A stretch of 64,000 nt of DNA from Holdemania massiliensis (GCF_022440805.1 NZ_JAKNTK010000001.1:1984001-2048000); one strand, 5' to 3'. Positions 42,661-51,950 are shown, numbered from the stretch's first letter. The notes: generated from the sequence alone by a model not told the origin. Made by a program: numbers and translations.

Positions 42661-44430
42661 ATGACGAAGATCAATCTGATATTCAATGAAAATCGAAATA
42701 TTCAAAAAGAACAGTCCCGCTTAGAACGAATGGGACTGAAAGACGAGCTGACAATCGTCAGTGACGAACATCTTCTGGCATCCGCCAGACCGGAACAGAT
42801 GTATTATGACAGTCAGCGCAAATGCGGCTGTTTCTGGTCAGGAGTTCTGGACAATGAAGAAGAGCTGCGCCGAATATGGGAACAATACCGGCCGCAGAGT
42901 ACGGGAAGCAGCGCGAAGATGCTGGCGCAGCTGTATGAAATTCTGAATGAAAAGCTGTTTGAAAAACTGGATGGAGGATTTGTCATCATCTTCATTCAGG
43001 GACATCAGCTGCATATCGTGCGGGATCCGATGGGGGTTAAAACGTTGTATTATACCCGAAAACCGGATGGAGAGTGGCTGTTTTCGGATCAGATTAAAGG
43101 CTTGTTTGCGGAGGGCAGCCGGACGCCGGTGATCAATCGCAGCTCCTTGCTGGAATTGTTTGCATTAGGCCCATCGCATACGGAAGGACAGACTTTCTAT
43201 AAAAATGTCGCGGAGCTGCCGATCGGACATGCGCTGTTAATCCGCGACCGCAAGGAAAGTCTGCATGAATACTTTGAGCTGAACGTTCATCGGCACAATG
43301 AGGATCTGGCAACCACGGCGGCGCATATCCGCCAGATGGTTCAGGATTCTCTGAACCGCCAGTGTGAAGCTTCGCAGGTGCACGCGGCCTTTCTTTCCGG
43401 CGGATTGGACAGCAGTATTCTATGTGCCCTGGCTGCTCAGCGGGGACCGCTGAACACCTTTTCTCTGGATTATGAAGGCAACGAGCAGTATTTTAAAGGC
43501 TACGCGTATCAGACGACCCGCGATAACGACTATATTGACGCCATGGTTCAGCGGTATCAGTTTCATCACCAACCGCTGCTGATCACTCAGCGGGAGTGTG
43601 AAGAACTGCTGGAAACCGCGATGGTCGGCCGGGATGGACCGGGGATGGCGGATGTGGATTCGAGTCTGCTTTGGATGTACCGCAAGGTCAAAGAACAGAC
43701 GGATTCGGTTCTGACAGGCGAATGTTCGGATGAACTGTTCGGCGGCTATCCTTGGTTTTACCGCAGTGATCTTGTCGATCTGAAATCATTTCCATGGCTG
43801 CAGTCACTGCCCCAGCGCGTGAAGCTGCTGCGAGCGCCGATCAACGAGCTGGATTATGAAGGCGCGATGCGGGCGGCCTATTGGGCGACGGTGCAGCGCG
43901 CACCCAAGGATCCGTTTGACAGCGAGCAGGATCAGCGGGCGAAGACGATGACGTATCTCACCGTTCATTGGTTTATGCAGACTTTGATTCAGCGCCAGGA
44001 AGCGATGGCCGAGCTGACCGGACTGACGGTGCGGGCGCCGTTCTGCGATGCGAAATTGTATCAGTATTTGTATAACGTACCGTGGTCAATGAAATTCTTA
44101 AAAGGGGAGGAAAAGGGTCTGCTGCGCATGGCGTTTGAGGATAAGCTGCCGGCTCAGGTTGCACACCGCAAGAAAAATCCATATCCGAAGACGTATCATC
44201 CGGAGTATACCCGGCGGGTAAAACAACGCCTTCAGAGCCTGCTCAATGATCCGGAATGCCGGATGTGCGAGCTGCTTGATCCCGCTGCTCTGCAGCAGTT
44301 AATCGATACCGACGGCGGCAGTTTTGCCAAGCCTTGGTTTGGACAGCTGATGATGGGACCGCAGCTTCTGGCCTATTTCATTCAGCTGGAACTGTGGTTA
44401 AGACGGTATCAGATCCGCATCGAATTCTAG
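42661..44430 (+). CDS. Asparagine-synthase-like protein lacking Cys2
   Basis: A 589-residue AsnB homologue. The ATP-pyrophosphatase domain is intact: FLSGGLDSSILCALAA (PP-loop, about residue 245) and GECSDELFGGYPWFY. The glutaminase domain is degenerate: AsnB needs Cys at residue 2 (MCG), but this protein begins MTKIN and has no Cys nearby. It may use ammonia, or act on a different acyl acceptor as in amide-forming relatives. GAGGAGG precedes the ATG. It follows the ComK-like gene by 47 bases on the same strand. Confidence 0.85.
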   Translation: MTKINLIFNENRNIQKEQSRLERMGLKDELTIVSDEHLLASARPEQMYYDSQRKCGCFWSGVLDNEEELRRIWEQYRPQSTGSSAKMLAQLYEILNEKLFEKLDGGFVIIFIQGHQLHIVRDPMGVKTLYYTRKPDGEWLFSDQIKGLFAEGSRTPVINRSSLLELFALGPSHTEGQTFYKNVAELPIGHALLIRDRKESLHEYFELNVHRHNEDLATTAAHIRQMVQDSLNRQCEASQVHAAFLSGGLDSSILCALAAQRGPLNTFSLDYEGNEQYFKGYAYQTTRDNDYIDAMVQRYQFHHQPLLITQRECEELLETAMVGRDGPGMADVDSSLLWMYRKVKEQTDSVLTGECSDELFGGYPWFYRSDLVDLKSFPWLQSLPQRVKLLRAPINELDYEGAMRAAYWATVQRAPKDPFDSEQDQRAKTMTYLTVHWFMQTLIQRQEAMAELTGLTVRAPFCDAKLYQYLYNVPWSMKFLKGEEKGLLRMAFEDKLPAQVAHRKKNPYPKTYHPEYTRRVKQRLQSLLNDPECRMCELLDPAALQQLIDTDGGSFAKPWFGQLMMGPQLLAYFIQLELWLRRYQIRIEF

Positions 44431-44466
44431 AATTTCAATTCTCTGTCTGTTTGATTGTTTTTTGGC

Positions 44467-44494
44467 TTGAAAGACAAAATAAAGATGATAAAAT
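44467..44494 (+). promoter_or_regulatory. Promoter of the yitT-like gene
   Basis: TTGAAA, 16-base spacer, TAAAAT. Confidence 0.7.
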
Positions 44495-44520
44495 GAGGAA
44501 TGGAAAAAAGAGGAGAAGTT

Positions 44521-45381
44521 ATGTCAAACCAAGCCAAAAAAGACTGCAGGACATTGATTGCGGTCATTATTTCCGCTTTTGTTTATGCGATCGCGATGAA
44601 AGCCTTTGTCGAAACCGGCAATCTGTTTCCGGGCGGCTTCGCCGGCCTGTCCCGGCTGTTCAGCATGTCGCTGAGCAAATTCGGCAACATTGAAATTCCG
44701 TTCAGCGTTTTCTATTTCCTGCTGAACATTCCGCCGACGCTGTTAGTTTACAAATACGTCGGTCATCGTTTTACGATCTTTTCTGTATTGCAGTATTCGC
44801 TGACCAGCTTGTTCACCGAACTGCTTCCGACCTTTCCGATCACCAGCGATATGCTTTTAATCGCGGTTTTCGGCGGAATCGTCGGCGGCCTGGCGATTTC
44901 GATCGCGCTGCGTTCCGATGCCAGCTCCGGGGGAACGGATTTTATCGCCATCTATGCTTCGACCAAGTACAACGCTCCAACCTGGTCCTATGTCATGTAT
45001 TTCAATGCAGCGATGTTAATCGTGGCTGGGGTTTTGTTCGGTTGGGAACAGGCTTTGTATTCGATTATCTATCAGTTCTGCAGCACTCAGGTGGTGCAGG
45101 GAATGCATTTGCGCTACAAGCTGAATTCGCTGTTTATCATCACGGAGAAGCCGGAGGAGGTCTGCGACGCGGTGTTCCATTATTGCCGCCATGGGATTAC
45201 AAAGCTGTGGGGAGAAGGTGGGTTCTCGCATACCCCGCGGTGCCTGTTGTTTATGACGGTCAACGCCTATCAGGTTCATGGTTTGATCGAAGCGATTCGT
45301 AAGGTGGATCCGAAGGTGTTTATCAATGTTTCCAAAACCGATAAGATCATCGGAAATTATTATCAGAAGCCGCTGGATTAG
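44521..45381 (+). CDS. YitT-family membrane protein (DUF2179)
   Basis: A 286-residue protein with about six N-terminal membrane helices (residues 10-200), starting with the typical FVETGNLFPGGFAGLSRL, and a C-terminal cytoplasmic DUF2179 domain with GGFSHTPRCLLFMTVNAYQ. Function unknown. The ATG at 44521 follows AGAGGAG; an earlier ATG at 44500 overlaps that ribosome site. The terminator lies directly behind. Confidence 0.88.
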   Translation: MSNQAKKDCRTLIAVIISAFVYAIAMKAFVETGNLFPGGFAGLSRLFSMSLSKFGNIEIPFSVFYFLLNIPPTLLVYKYVGHRFTIFSVLQYSLTSLFTELLPTFPITSDMLLIAVFGGIVGGLAISIALRSDASSGGTDFIAIYASTKYNAPTWSYVMYFNAAMLIVAGVLFGWEQALYSIIYQFCSTQVVQGMHLRYKLNSLFIITEKPEEVCDAVFHYCRHGITKLWGEGGFSHTPRCLLFMTVNAYQVHGLIEAIRKVDPKVFINVSKTDKIIGNYYQKPLD

Positions 45382-45389
45382 CCAGGGGT

Positions 45390-45421
45390 AAGACGTCCTC
45401 CAGTCGGGACGTCTTTTTTTG
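45390..45421 (+). terminator. Terminator of the yitT-like gene
   Basis: AAGACGTCC/GGACGTCTT stem with an eight-base loop, followed by seven T residues. Confidence 0.88.
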
Positions 45422-45494
45422 CGTATCAGACGGAAAACGACAGATTTTTTGCTTTTCAGCAGGTATGCTGGGGGCAAAGAAAGAGGCGAAGTTT

Positions 45495-45671
45495 GTGGAA
45501 TATCGAGTGAACGATGCGAAGCTGCAGAAGATGCTGGACCTGGCGGACAATCTGATTCAGCCCAAGACCCGGCAGGAAAGCCGGCTGCAGCGCTACTGGC
45601 AAAGTGTGGCATGGAAACACGCCGATAAAAAAATCCTGGAATCCAAATCATCCCAGGATTCGGACAGCTGA
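45495..45671 (+). CDS. Small unknown protein, 58 residues
   Basis: A short, charged protein with Gln, Lys and Asp residues in a helical pattern (VNDAKLQKMLDLADNLI). GTG 45495 follows AAGAGGCG at eight bases; an ATG at 45465 in frame is a poorer start. No family recognised. Its end is part of a GGACAGC/GCTGTCC hairpin shared with the 3' side of trpS. Confidence 0.45.
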   Translation: MEYRVNDAKLQKMLDLADNLIQPKTRQESRLQRYWQSVAWKHADKKILESKSSQDSDS

Positions 45672-45683
45672 GGCTGTCCGTTT
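45660..45683. terminator. Hairpin between convergent genes
   Basis: CGGACAGC/GCTGTCCG around TGAG, with a weak T run (TTTAT). It includes the stop of the small protein and precedes the trpS stop. Confidence 0.45.
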
Positions 45684-46692
45684 ATCGTTTGCGGAACTCG
45701 ATGCCGATCTTCCGCTGCACTTTTTCCAGCTTGCGGCTGGCCAGCCGCTGGGCTTTAACCGCTCCTTCCGCTAAGGTTTTTTCAATCAGGTCCGATTGGA
45801 TAATCGCTTGATAGCGCGCCTGAATCGTTTCCAGTTCACCGCAGACGACATCGGCTACAGCCCCTTTGAACTCACCATAGCCCTTGCCGGCAAAGCGGTC
45901 AACAATCGCATCGATCGGCTCGCCCGACAAAGAGGACATGATCGTTAACAGGTTGGCAATGCCCGGCTGGTTCTGAGGGTCAAAGCGAACGCAGGCTTCG
46001 TTGTCCGTCACGGCAGACATAATCTTTTTGCGGGCTGATTTCAGATCTTCCAGCAAGTAGATGCAGCCCTTGTCGCCTTTGTCCGACTTGGACATTTTCT
46101 TCGTCGGATCGCTTAATGACATAATCCGCGCGCCGACCTTCGGCACCACTGGCTCCGGAATCCGGAAGGTCTGTCCATAGCGGTTGTTGAAACGATTGGC
46201 AATATCACGGGTCAGCTCGACGTGCTGCTTCTGATCCTCACCGACCGGAACGTAATCCGCATCATAAATCAGAATATCCGCCGCCATCAGGCAGGGGTAA
46301 GTATACAGGCCGACAGTCAGATTCGTTTCGCCCTTCGCTACCTTGTCCTTATACTGCGTCATCCGATTCAGCTCACCTTGGTAGCTGTTGCAGTTCATGA
46401 TGAAGCCCAGCTGAGCATGTTCCTTTACATCCGACTGCAAGAAAATCGTTGCCTGATGGGGATCCAGTCCGCAGGCCAGATACAGCGCCACTGCGTCTTT
46501 GAGATTCTTTTTCAGTTCCTGAGGATCCTGATAGACAGTAATACAGTGCAGGTTGGCGATGAATACGAGCATTTCATATTCATCCTGATACTTGACGAAG
46601 TTGCGCAGGGCGCCGATATAGTTGCCCAGGGTCAGCTGTCCGCTCGGCTTGATGCCGCTGAGCATGACTTTTCTTTTTTCTGTGTTTTCCAT
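45682..46692 (-). CDS. trpS: Tryptophanyl-tRNA synthetase
   Basis: A 336-residue class I synthetase. SGIKPSGQLTLGNYIGAL holds the HIGH-like motif and KKMSKSDKG the KMSKS motif. ATG 46692 follows AAGGAG on the minus strand; the longer frame extends only through the T-box leader. It is controlled by the tryptophan T-box directly upstream. Confidence 0.96.
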   Translation of the reverse strand: MENTEKRKVMLSGIKPSGQLTLGNYIGALRNFVKYQDEYEMLVFIANLHCITVYQDPQELKKNLKDAVALYLACGLDPHQATIFLQSDVKEHAQLGFIMNCNSYQGELNRMTQYKDKVAKGETNLTVGLYTYPCLMAADILIYDADYVPVGEDQKQHVELTRDIANRFNNRYGQTFRIPEPVVPKVGARIMSLSDPTKKMSKSDKGDKGCIYLLEDLKSARKKIMSAVTDNEACVRFDPQNQPGIANLLTIMSSLSGEPIDAIVDRFAGKGYGEFKGAVADVVCGELETIQARYQAIIQSDLIEKTLAEGAVKAQRLASRKLEKVQRKIGIEFRKR

Positions 46693-46711
46693 GTTTTTCT
46701 CCTTTTCTGAT

Positions 46712-46950
46712 AAAAAAAGCGCCCCGACAACCGGGACGCCTGACGCGTGGTACCACCCAGCTTGTTTTTCAGATGTTCTGAAAAACCGCTCATGCAGGAT
46801 AACGGCCTGTTCCGTTGGAAAACTGATGCTTTCCAAAGCTCGGAAAACCCATTTCACTTAATTTCTGCGGATGAGTTGCACCAACCCTCATCTCTCTGGA
46901 TGTCAACGAAATTACGCTACTGCTTTTTCTTCACTGCTTTCCTTCATTTA
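46712..46950 (-). promoter_or_regulatory. T-box leader of trpS
   Basis: On the minus strand: stem I with AGAGAG and GGTTGGTGCAA apex features; a likely specifier TGG after the AGTGAAA element; the conserved T-box GGGTGGTACCACG (forward 46746-46758); and a terminator of GGCGTCCCGG/CGGGGCGC followed by seven T residues (forward 46712-46740). Uncharged tRNA-Trp should favour the antiterminator. Confidence 0.92.
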
Positions 46951-47074
46951 AGCACAAACGGAAGCAACATGCAAGCCTGCTTTTAGATAACCTTGAAGAA
47001 AGAAGCGGAAAGCGGGGAAGCCCGCAAGGATCGAAAAAAACCGACGATTTGCAAGAGAATCCGCGGCCGCCGGA
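46951..47074. other. Divergent spacer between trpS leader and spx
   Basis: No gene. On the minus strand a weak trpS promoter can be proposed (TTGCAT, 17 bases, TTAAAT, forward about 46945-46975). Confidence 0.35.
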
Positions 47075-47103
47075 TTGAATTTCCGGCTGTTTCATTGTAT
47101 GAT
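47075..47103 (+). promoter_or_regulatory. Promoter of spx
   Basis: TTGAAT, 17-base spacer, TATGAT. Confidence 0.65.
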
Positions 47104-47182
47104 AAAAGCTCAAAAGGAATCATGAGCGGACTGAGTCCGGTTTCAGTCTGATTGTGTTCAAATAGAAATGGCGGTGCAATTT

Positions 47183-47614
47183 ATGATCGTAGTGTATACT
47201 TCACCTGGCTGTGCTTCCTGCCGTAAGGTCAAACAATGGCTGAAAGAGCGGAATCTACCGTATCTTGAAAAAAATATTTTTACAACCCTGCTCAACGAAA
47301 CGGAGATCCGGCATTTGTTGATGCGCAGTGAAAATGGATCGGAGGATATTATTTCCAAACGGTCCAAGATCATCCAGCAGAATGCGATTGATTTGGATGA
47401 GATGACGATCAGCGAGCTGGTTCATTTTATTCAGGAAAATCCATCGGTTCTGAAACGGCCGATCATTCTGAATGAGCGTAACTTCCAGGTCGGCTATGAT
47501 GAGGAAGAGATCGACGCCTTCGTTCCCCAGCAGCTGCGGTCGCTGGCACAGCTGTCCTGCAACGCCAGCTGTCCGAATTACGCCGGCTGCGGCAAGATCC
47601 GGGAAGAAGCCTGA
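47183..47614 (+). CDS. Spx/ArsC-family regulator with extra C-terminal cysteines
   Basis: A 143-residue Spx-like protein, which binds RNA polymerase alpha to redirect transcription in disulfide stress. YTSPGCASCRKVKQWL holds the redox CxxC. KRPIILNERNFQVGYDEEEIDAF is the Spx/MgsR signature. The start at 47183 matches the family N terminus (I/V-x-x-YTSPxCxSCRK). The usual Spx ends near residue 130; here a C-terminal CNASCPNYAGCGKIREEA adds three more Cys. The gene ends in a terminator. Confidence 0.85.
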   Translation: MIVVYTSPGCASCRKVKQWLKERNLPYLEKNIFTTLLNETEIRHLLMRSENGSEDIISKRSKIIQQNAIDLDEMTISELVHFIQENPSVLKRPIILNERNFQVGYDEEEIDAFVPQQLRSLAQLSCNASCPNYAGCGKIREEA

Positions 47615-47642
47615 CAAGCATCTGCGGATGCTTGTTTTTTTC
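47614..47642 (+). terminator. Terminator overlapping the spx stop
   Basis: Perfect ACAAGCATC/GATGCTTGT stem, loop TGCG, followed by eight T residues. Confidence 0.9.
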
Positions 47643-47677
47643 CTCAATCCAAAAGAAAGCATAAGGGAGGATCCACG

Positions 47678-48820
47678 ATGAAAATATTGGTCGGTTTATC
47701 AGGCGGCGTCGATTCCGCCGTTGCAGCCTATCTTTTAAAACAACAGGGTTTGGACGTATCCTGTGCGTTTATGCGCAATTGGGATTCCATGGCCAACAAC
47801 GACTTTTTAGGCAATCCTAATGCCGATGCCGATGTCTGTCCCCAGGAAAAAGACTGGATGGATGCCAAAAGTGTCGCTGACAGTCTGGGGTTAGAGCTTT
47901 TGCGCGTCGATTTTGTCAAAGAGTATTGGGATCATGTGTTTTCCAACTTCCTGCAGGAATATCAGAAGGGAAGAACGCCGAATCCGGATATTCTGTGCAA
48001 CAAATACATTAAATTCTCCAGCTTTCTGGATTTCGCCAAGAGCCGGGGCTTTGATACGCTGGCAACCGGGCACTACGCGCGGGTTCAGCATGAAGAAGAT
48101 TTCAGCAGGCTGTACAAAGCCAAGGATCTGAATAAGGATCAAAGCTATTTCTTATGTCAGGTTGCTTCGGAAGCTTTGGCGCATACATGTTTTCCGTTGG
48201 GTGAGATCGAAAAGCCGGAGGTGCGGCGGATTGCGAAGGAGCTGAAGCTGTCGATTGCGGAAAAAAAAGATTCGACGGGGATCTGTTTTATCGGCGAGCG
48301 GAATTTCCGGGAATTTCTGAAGAATTATCTGCCGGCAAAGTCCGGAACGATTGTCGATGTCAAGAGCCGGCGGATTTTAGGCGAACATGAAGGCGTGCTG
48401 TACTACACGATCGGTCAGCGCAAAGGTTTAGGCATCGGCGGCGAGGGCGGCCCATGGTTTGTCGTCGGCAAGGATGTCGTCCGCAATGAACTGCTGGTGG
48501 CCAGCGGCGAAAGCAACGACTGGCTGCTCAGCGATACATGTCTGGTCAGCGGCGTCAACTGGCTGGGCAAAGCCAAGCCGCAGGGAACATTGACCTGCTG
48601 CGCGAAATTCCGCTATCGCCAGAAAGACAATCCGGTGACGCTGGAGTTTTTGGATGAAACAACAGTGAAGCTGACCTATCCCCAGCAGGTGGCTTCGGTG
48701 ACGCCGGGGCAGCAGGCGGTTTTCTATCTGGAAGATCAATGTCTGGGCGGCGGTGTGATCGAGGAAGTCTGGCACAAGGGCCAATCGCTGACGGATCGAG
48801 TCCGCAGCTTTGAGCAATGA
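47678..48820 (+). CDS. mnmA: tRNA-specific 2-thiouridylase MnmA
   Basis: A 380-residue enzyme adding sulfur to U34 of tRNA for Lys, Glu and Gln. GLSGGVDSAVAAYLL is the PP-loop; the Cys in NADADVCPQEKDW and in STGICFIGERNF form the catalytic pair; HYTIGQRKGLGI-like YYTIGQRKGLGI follows. GGGAGG precedes the ATG. It overlaps the CPBP protease gene by four bases. Confidence 0.95.
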   Translation: MKILVGLSGGVDSAVAAYLLKQQGLDVSCAFMRNWDSMANNDFLGNPNADADVCPQEKDWMDAKSVADSLGLELLRVDFVKEYWDHVFSNFLQEYQKGRTPNPDILCNKYIKFSSFLDFAKSRGFDTLATGHYARVQHEEDFSRLYKAKDLNKDQSYFLCQVASEALAHTCFPLGEIEKPEVRRIAKELKLSIAEKKDSTGICFIGERNFREFLKNYLPAKSGTIVDVKSRRILGEHEGVLYYTIGQRKGLGIGGEGGPWFVVGKDVVRNELLVASGESNDWLLSDTCLVSGVNWLGKAKPQGTLTCCAKFRYRQKDNPVTLEFLDETTVKLTYPQQVASVTPGQQAVFYLEDQCLGGGVIEEVWHKGQSLTDRVRSFEQ

Positions 48821-49515
48821 AGCCTTTTACACTCTCACGCCGGCGCGTGCAGCTGATTCTGGCGAACTATTTTGTGGGTTATCTGTTTGTTTATCCGATG
48901 CTGATCGGCCTGCTTTATTCCTTGCTTGAGCCGCTGGGGATTAAGCATTTGCAGCCGATCTTGGAAAATGCAGTATATCTGTGGGTGTTTGCGGTCACGG
49001 TGACGGCAGCCTGGCCGTTGTTAAAAGAGCATCTTCGGCGGTTTCGGCAGAACCGCCGAAATATCATCAAATCTTCCCTGACGCACTATGTGCAGATGTG
49101 GCTTATCATGTACGGACTGAATTTGGCAATTATTCTGATCACCGGTTTGTCAAGCAGTCAGAATCAGGATACCGTTGTTCAGCAGCTGACCCAATCTCCG
49201 CTGCAGATCGTTCTGGTGACGTGTGTGTTTGCGCCGATTGTAGAAGAAACGGTGTTTCGCGGAGCGGTGTTTGCAACGCTACGAAACCGTACAAGCTTTC
49301 GCAATGCGGCTTGGGTCAGCGGCTTTCTGTTTGGGCTGCTGCACGTTTTCACTTCGCTTTTAAGCGGAAATCTCAGCGACGGCATCTTTATCCTTGTCTA
49401 TGGGACGATGGGTTATCTGTTGTGTGCGGCAGAAGAAGAAAATCAGACGCTGATCAGTCCGCTGTTCATGCATGGGCTGAACAATTTGATCAGCGTCGTG
49501 CTGATTCTGCTGTAG
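48817..49515 (+). CDS. CPBP-family intramembrane metalloprotease
   Basis: A 232-residue protein with about six membrane helices. VEETVFRGAVFATLRN is motif 1 (Glu-Glu and Arg), FGLLHVF motif 2 with its His, and HGLNNLISV motif 3. Family members include Rce1 and bacteriocin self-immunity proteins. The substrate is unknown. It starts inside the mnmA stop (ATGA). Confidence 0.88.
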   Translation: MKPFTLSRRRVQLILANYFVGYLFVYPMLIGLLYSLLEPLGIKHLQPILENAVYLWVFAVTVTAAWPLLKEHLRRFRQNRRNIIKSSLTHYVQMWLIMYGLNLAIILITGLSSSQNQDTVVQQLTQSPLQIVLVTCVFAPIVEETVFRGAVFATLRNRTSFRNAAWVSGFLFGLLHVFTSLLSGNLSDGIFILVYGTMGYLLCAAEEENQTLISPLFMHGLNNLISVVLILL

Positions 49516-49531
49516 GAAAGGAATGAGGGAA

Positions 49532-51721
49532 ATGAGTGAGGAACGCGATGTCATCCGCGGCAAGCTGAAACAGGTTGTTTTCCGCAACGATGACAACGGC
49601 TACACGGTCGCCCGGTTTATCGTCGATGATCTGCAGCAGCGGCAGGTGACAATTACCGGCTATCTGCCGGTGTTCAACGATGATGTGCTGATGGAGCTCA
49701 GCGGGCTGTATATCGATCATCCCCGCTACGGCATGCAGTTTCAGGTGGAAACGTTTCACCGCGTCATGCCGGATGACGAGGATTCCCTGATCCGTTTTTT
49801 ATCAGGGCCGCTGTTTGAAGGCATCGGCAGAAAATATGCTGAAACCCTCGTCGAAGCTCTGGGCAAGGACGCGATCAATTTAATCAAGAAGGACCCGGCT
49901 GTTTTGGACCGCGTACCGAAAATGACGGCGAAGCGCCGGACGGCAATTCTGGAAGGCTTAAAGGAAAGCGATGACGATCTTGAAAATCTGATTCAGTTTT
50001 TTGTCGCGCATGGCTTGGGAATGCGCCATGTCATGAAGCTGGAGCGGATCTACGGTAAGGAAGCCGTTGAAAAAATCCAGCAGAATCCATATCGGATGGT
50101 CGATGAGGTCGATGGAATTGGCTTTGCGACGGCTGATAAGGTGGCGATGTCGCTGGGCTTTGAGCTGGAGGATCCGCGGCGGTTGGAAGCGGCAATGGTG
50201 GCCTTGGTCGACCAGATGAATATGCAAAGCGGCGATACCTATGTCAGCCGCGAGAGCCTGGCCCGGCAGATGCAGCGGCAGTGCGCCGGATTAACCTATC
50301 ATTTTGACGATCTGCTGGACTCGCTGCTGCTGCAGCGGCGTTTAGTTGAAGAAGAAGGGCGCATCTATCACGTTGATCAATATGATGCAGAGGTTCAGAT
50401 CGCACAGTTTCTGACCGTGTTCCCGTTTGAAGAACTGGAGCCGGTCAATCCCGCAGAGCTGCAGCGGGAACTGGACGCGCTGCAGGAAAAGCTGGCGATC
50501 ACATATGATCAGGCTCAGCTGGAAGCCATTCATACATTTTTTGAGCATGATGCCATGATTTTAACCGGCGGTCCGGGAACGGGAAAAACCACCGTTGTGC
50601 GCGCTTTGACCGCTCTGTTTAAAAAACTGTACCCGTATCAGCGGATCGCCTGCTGCGCCCCGACCGGACGGGCAGCCAAGCGGCTGGCGGAGCTGACGGA
50701 AACCGATACGTTTACGATCCACAGCCTGCTGGGCTGGGATCTGGAATCCAACACCTTTACCAAGACGGAACAGGATCCGTTAATCGTGGACCTGCTGATC
50801 ATCGACGAATTTTCGATGGTCGACAGCTGGTTGTTTGCAGCTTTATGCAAAGCCTCGGTGCATGTCAAAAAGCTGTGCATCATCGGCGATGAGGATCAGC
50901 TGCCCTCGGTCCGCTGCGGCTGCGTGCTGAAGGATCTGATCACTTCCGAGCTGTTTCCGCTAGTGCGTCTGGAACGGATTTTCCGTCAGAGCGAGGGCAG
51001 TGATGTCATCACGTTGGCACATCAGATCCGCCAGGGACAAACCGAAGCGCTGGACTGCCAGGGCGACGTGGCGTTTTTCCCAGTGGGCCTGTATGAAATT
51101 AAAGATCAGGTCATCCGGGTTGTCCAATCGGCCCTGGATAAAGGCTATGAGCTGCAGGATATTCAGGTTCTGGCCAGCAAGTACAACGGCCCGGCCGGCA
51201 TCGACCGCCTCAACGCCGCTTTGCAGCAATGCCTCAATCCGCCGGAAAAAGGCAAACGCGAATGGAAAGCCGGCTACCGCACCTTCCGTGAAGGCGATAA
51301 GATCCTGCAGCTGAAAAACCAGCCGGATGACGATGTGTACAACGGGGATATCGGCATGCTGGTCGAGATCATCTACGCCAATGAGGATGAAGCCGGCAAG
51401 AACCGGTTAATCGTGGACTTTGAGGGAATTCTTGTGGAATATACCTCGGATAATCTGCTGAATATTTCCCACGCCTACTGCATCTCCGTTCATAAGTCCC
51501 AGGGCAGCGAATATCCGATCGTCATCATGCCGATTGTGCGCGACTATGGAATCATGCTGCAGCGGCGCTTGATTTACACCGGCGTGACGCGGGCTAAGAA
51601 ATCATTGGTGCTCTTAGGGGAAAAAGAAGCATTTATCCGCGGCATTGCCAGTCAGGAACACCATTTACGTTCGACGACACTGACCCAGCGGATCGCAGCG
51701 ATGCTCAATCCGCAATTTTAG
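49532..51721 (+). CDS. recD2: ATP-dependent DNA helicase RecD2
   Basis: A 729-residue superfamily 1B helicase of the RecD2 (RecD-like, RecBC-independent) type, acting 5' to 3'. An OB-like N-terminal region begins with RGKLKQVVFRNDDNGYTVARF, followed by helix-hairpin-helix repeats, Walker A GGPGTGKTTVVRAL (about residue 345), Walker B IIDEFSMVDSWL and the C-terminal VHKSQGSEYP motif. ATG 49532 or 49523; the second is nearly in the ribosome site. Confidence 0.92.
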   Translation: MSEERDVIRGKLKQVVFRNDDNGYTVARFIVDDLQQRQVTITGYLPVFNDDVLMELSGLYIDHPRYGMQFQVETFHRVMPDDEDSLIRFLSGPLFEGIGRKYAETLVEALGKDAINLIKKDPAVLDRVPKMTAKRRTAILEGLKESDDDLENLIQFFVAHGLGMRHVMKLERIYGKEAVEKIQQNPYRMVDEVDGIGFATADKVAMSLGFELEDPRRLEAAMVALVDQMNMQSGDTYVSRESLARQMQRQCAGLTYHFDDLLDSLLLQRRLVEEEGRIYHVDQYDAEVQIAQFLTVFPFEELEPVNPAELQRELDALQEKLAITYDQAQLEAIHTFFEHDAMILTGGPGTGKTTVVRALTALFKKLYPYQRIACCAPTGRAAKRLAELTETDTFTIHSLLGWDLESNTFTKTEQDPLIVDLLIIDEFSMVDSWLFAALCKASVHVKKLCIIGDEDQLPSVRCGCVLKDLITSELFPLVRLERIFRQSEGSDVITLAHQIRQGQTEALDCQGDVAFFPVGLYEIKDQVIRVVQSALDKGYELQDIQVLASKYNGPAGIDRLNAALQQCLNPPEKGKREWKAGYRTFREGDKILQLKNQPDDDVYNGDIGMLVEIIYANEDEAGKNRLIVDFEGILVEYTSDNLLNISHAYCISVHKSQGSEYPIVIMPIVRDYGIMLQRRLIYTGVTRAKKSLVLLGEKEAFIRGIASQEHHLRSTTLTQRIAAMLNPQF

Positions 51722-51772
51722 GAATAGACGGGAAAATGGGCGGGCATACTATCGCTAGAAGGAGTGGATAGT

Positions 51773-51928
51773 ATGAAAAAATGGTTATGCGGTTTCGTAT
51801 TGGGCATGGCAGCCGGCGCCGTAGTGGCATTTACCAATGAAGATGAACTCGACGACGCGTATTACAAGGCCTGCAAATGCAAAAAGAAGCTGATCCGCAA
51901 GATGCATCAGATGGATCTTGAACACTAA
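51773..51928 (+). CDS. Small membrane-anchored protein, 51 residues
   Basis: A short ORF with a strong AGAAGGAG ribosome site. It has an N-terminal helix rich in Gly and Ala (WLCGFVLGMAAGAVVAF), then a charged tail with CKCKKK. The shape resembles the N terminus of YtxH-type proteins, but it is too short to assign. A terminator follows the stop. Confidence 0.6.
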   Translation: MKKWLCGFVLGMAAGAVVAFTNEDELDDAYYKACKCKKKLIRKMHQMDLEH

Positions 51929-51950
51929 CCCCGCTGTGACGGGGTTTCTT
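51928..51950 (+). terminator. Terminator after the small membrane protein
   Basis: AACCCCG/CGGGGTT around CTGTGA; the T run is short (TTTCTTG). It abuts the next gene. Confidence 0.5.
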
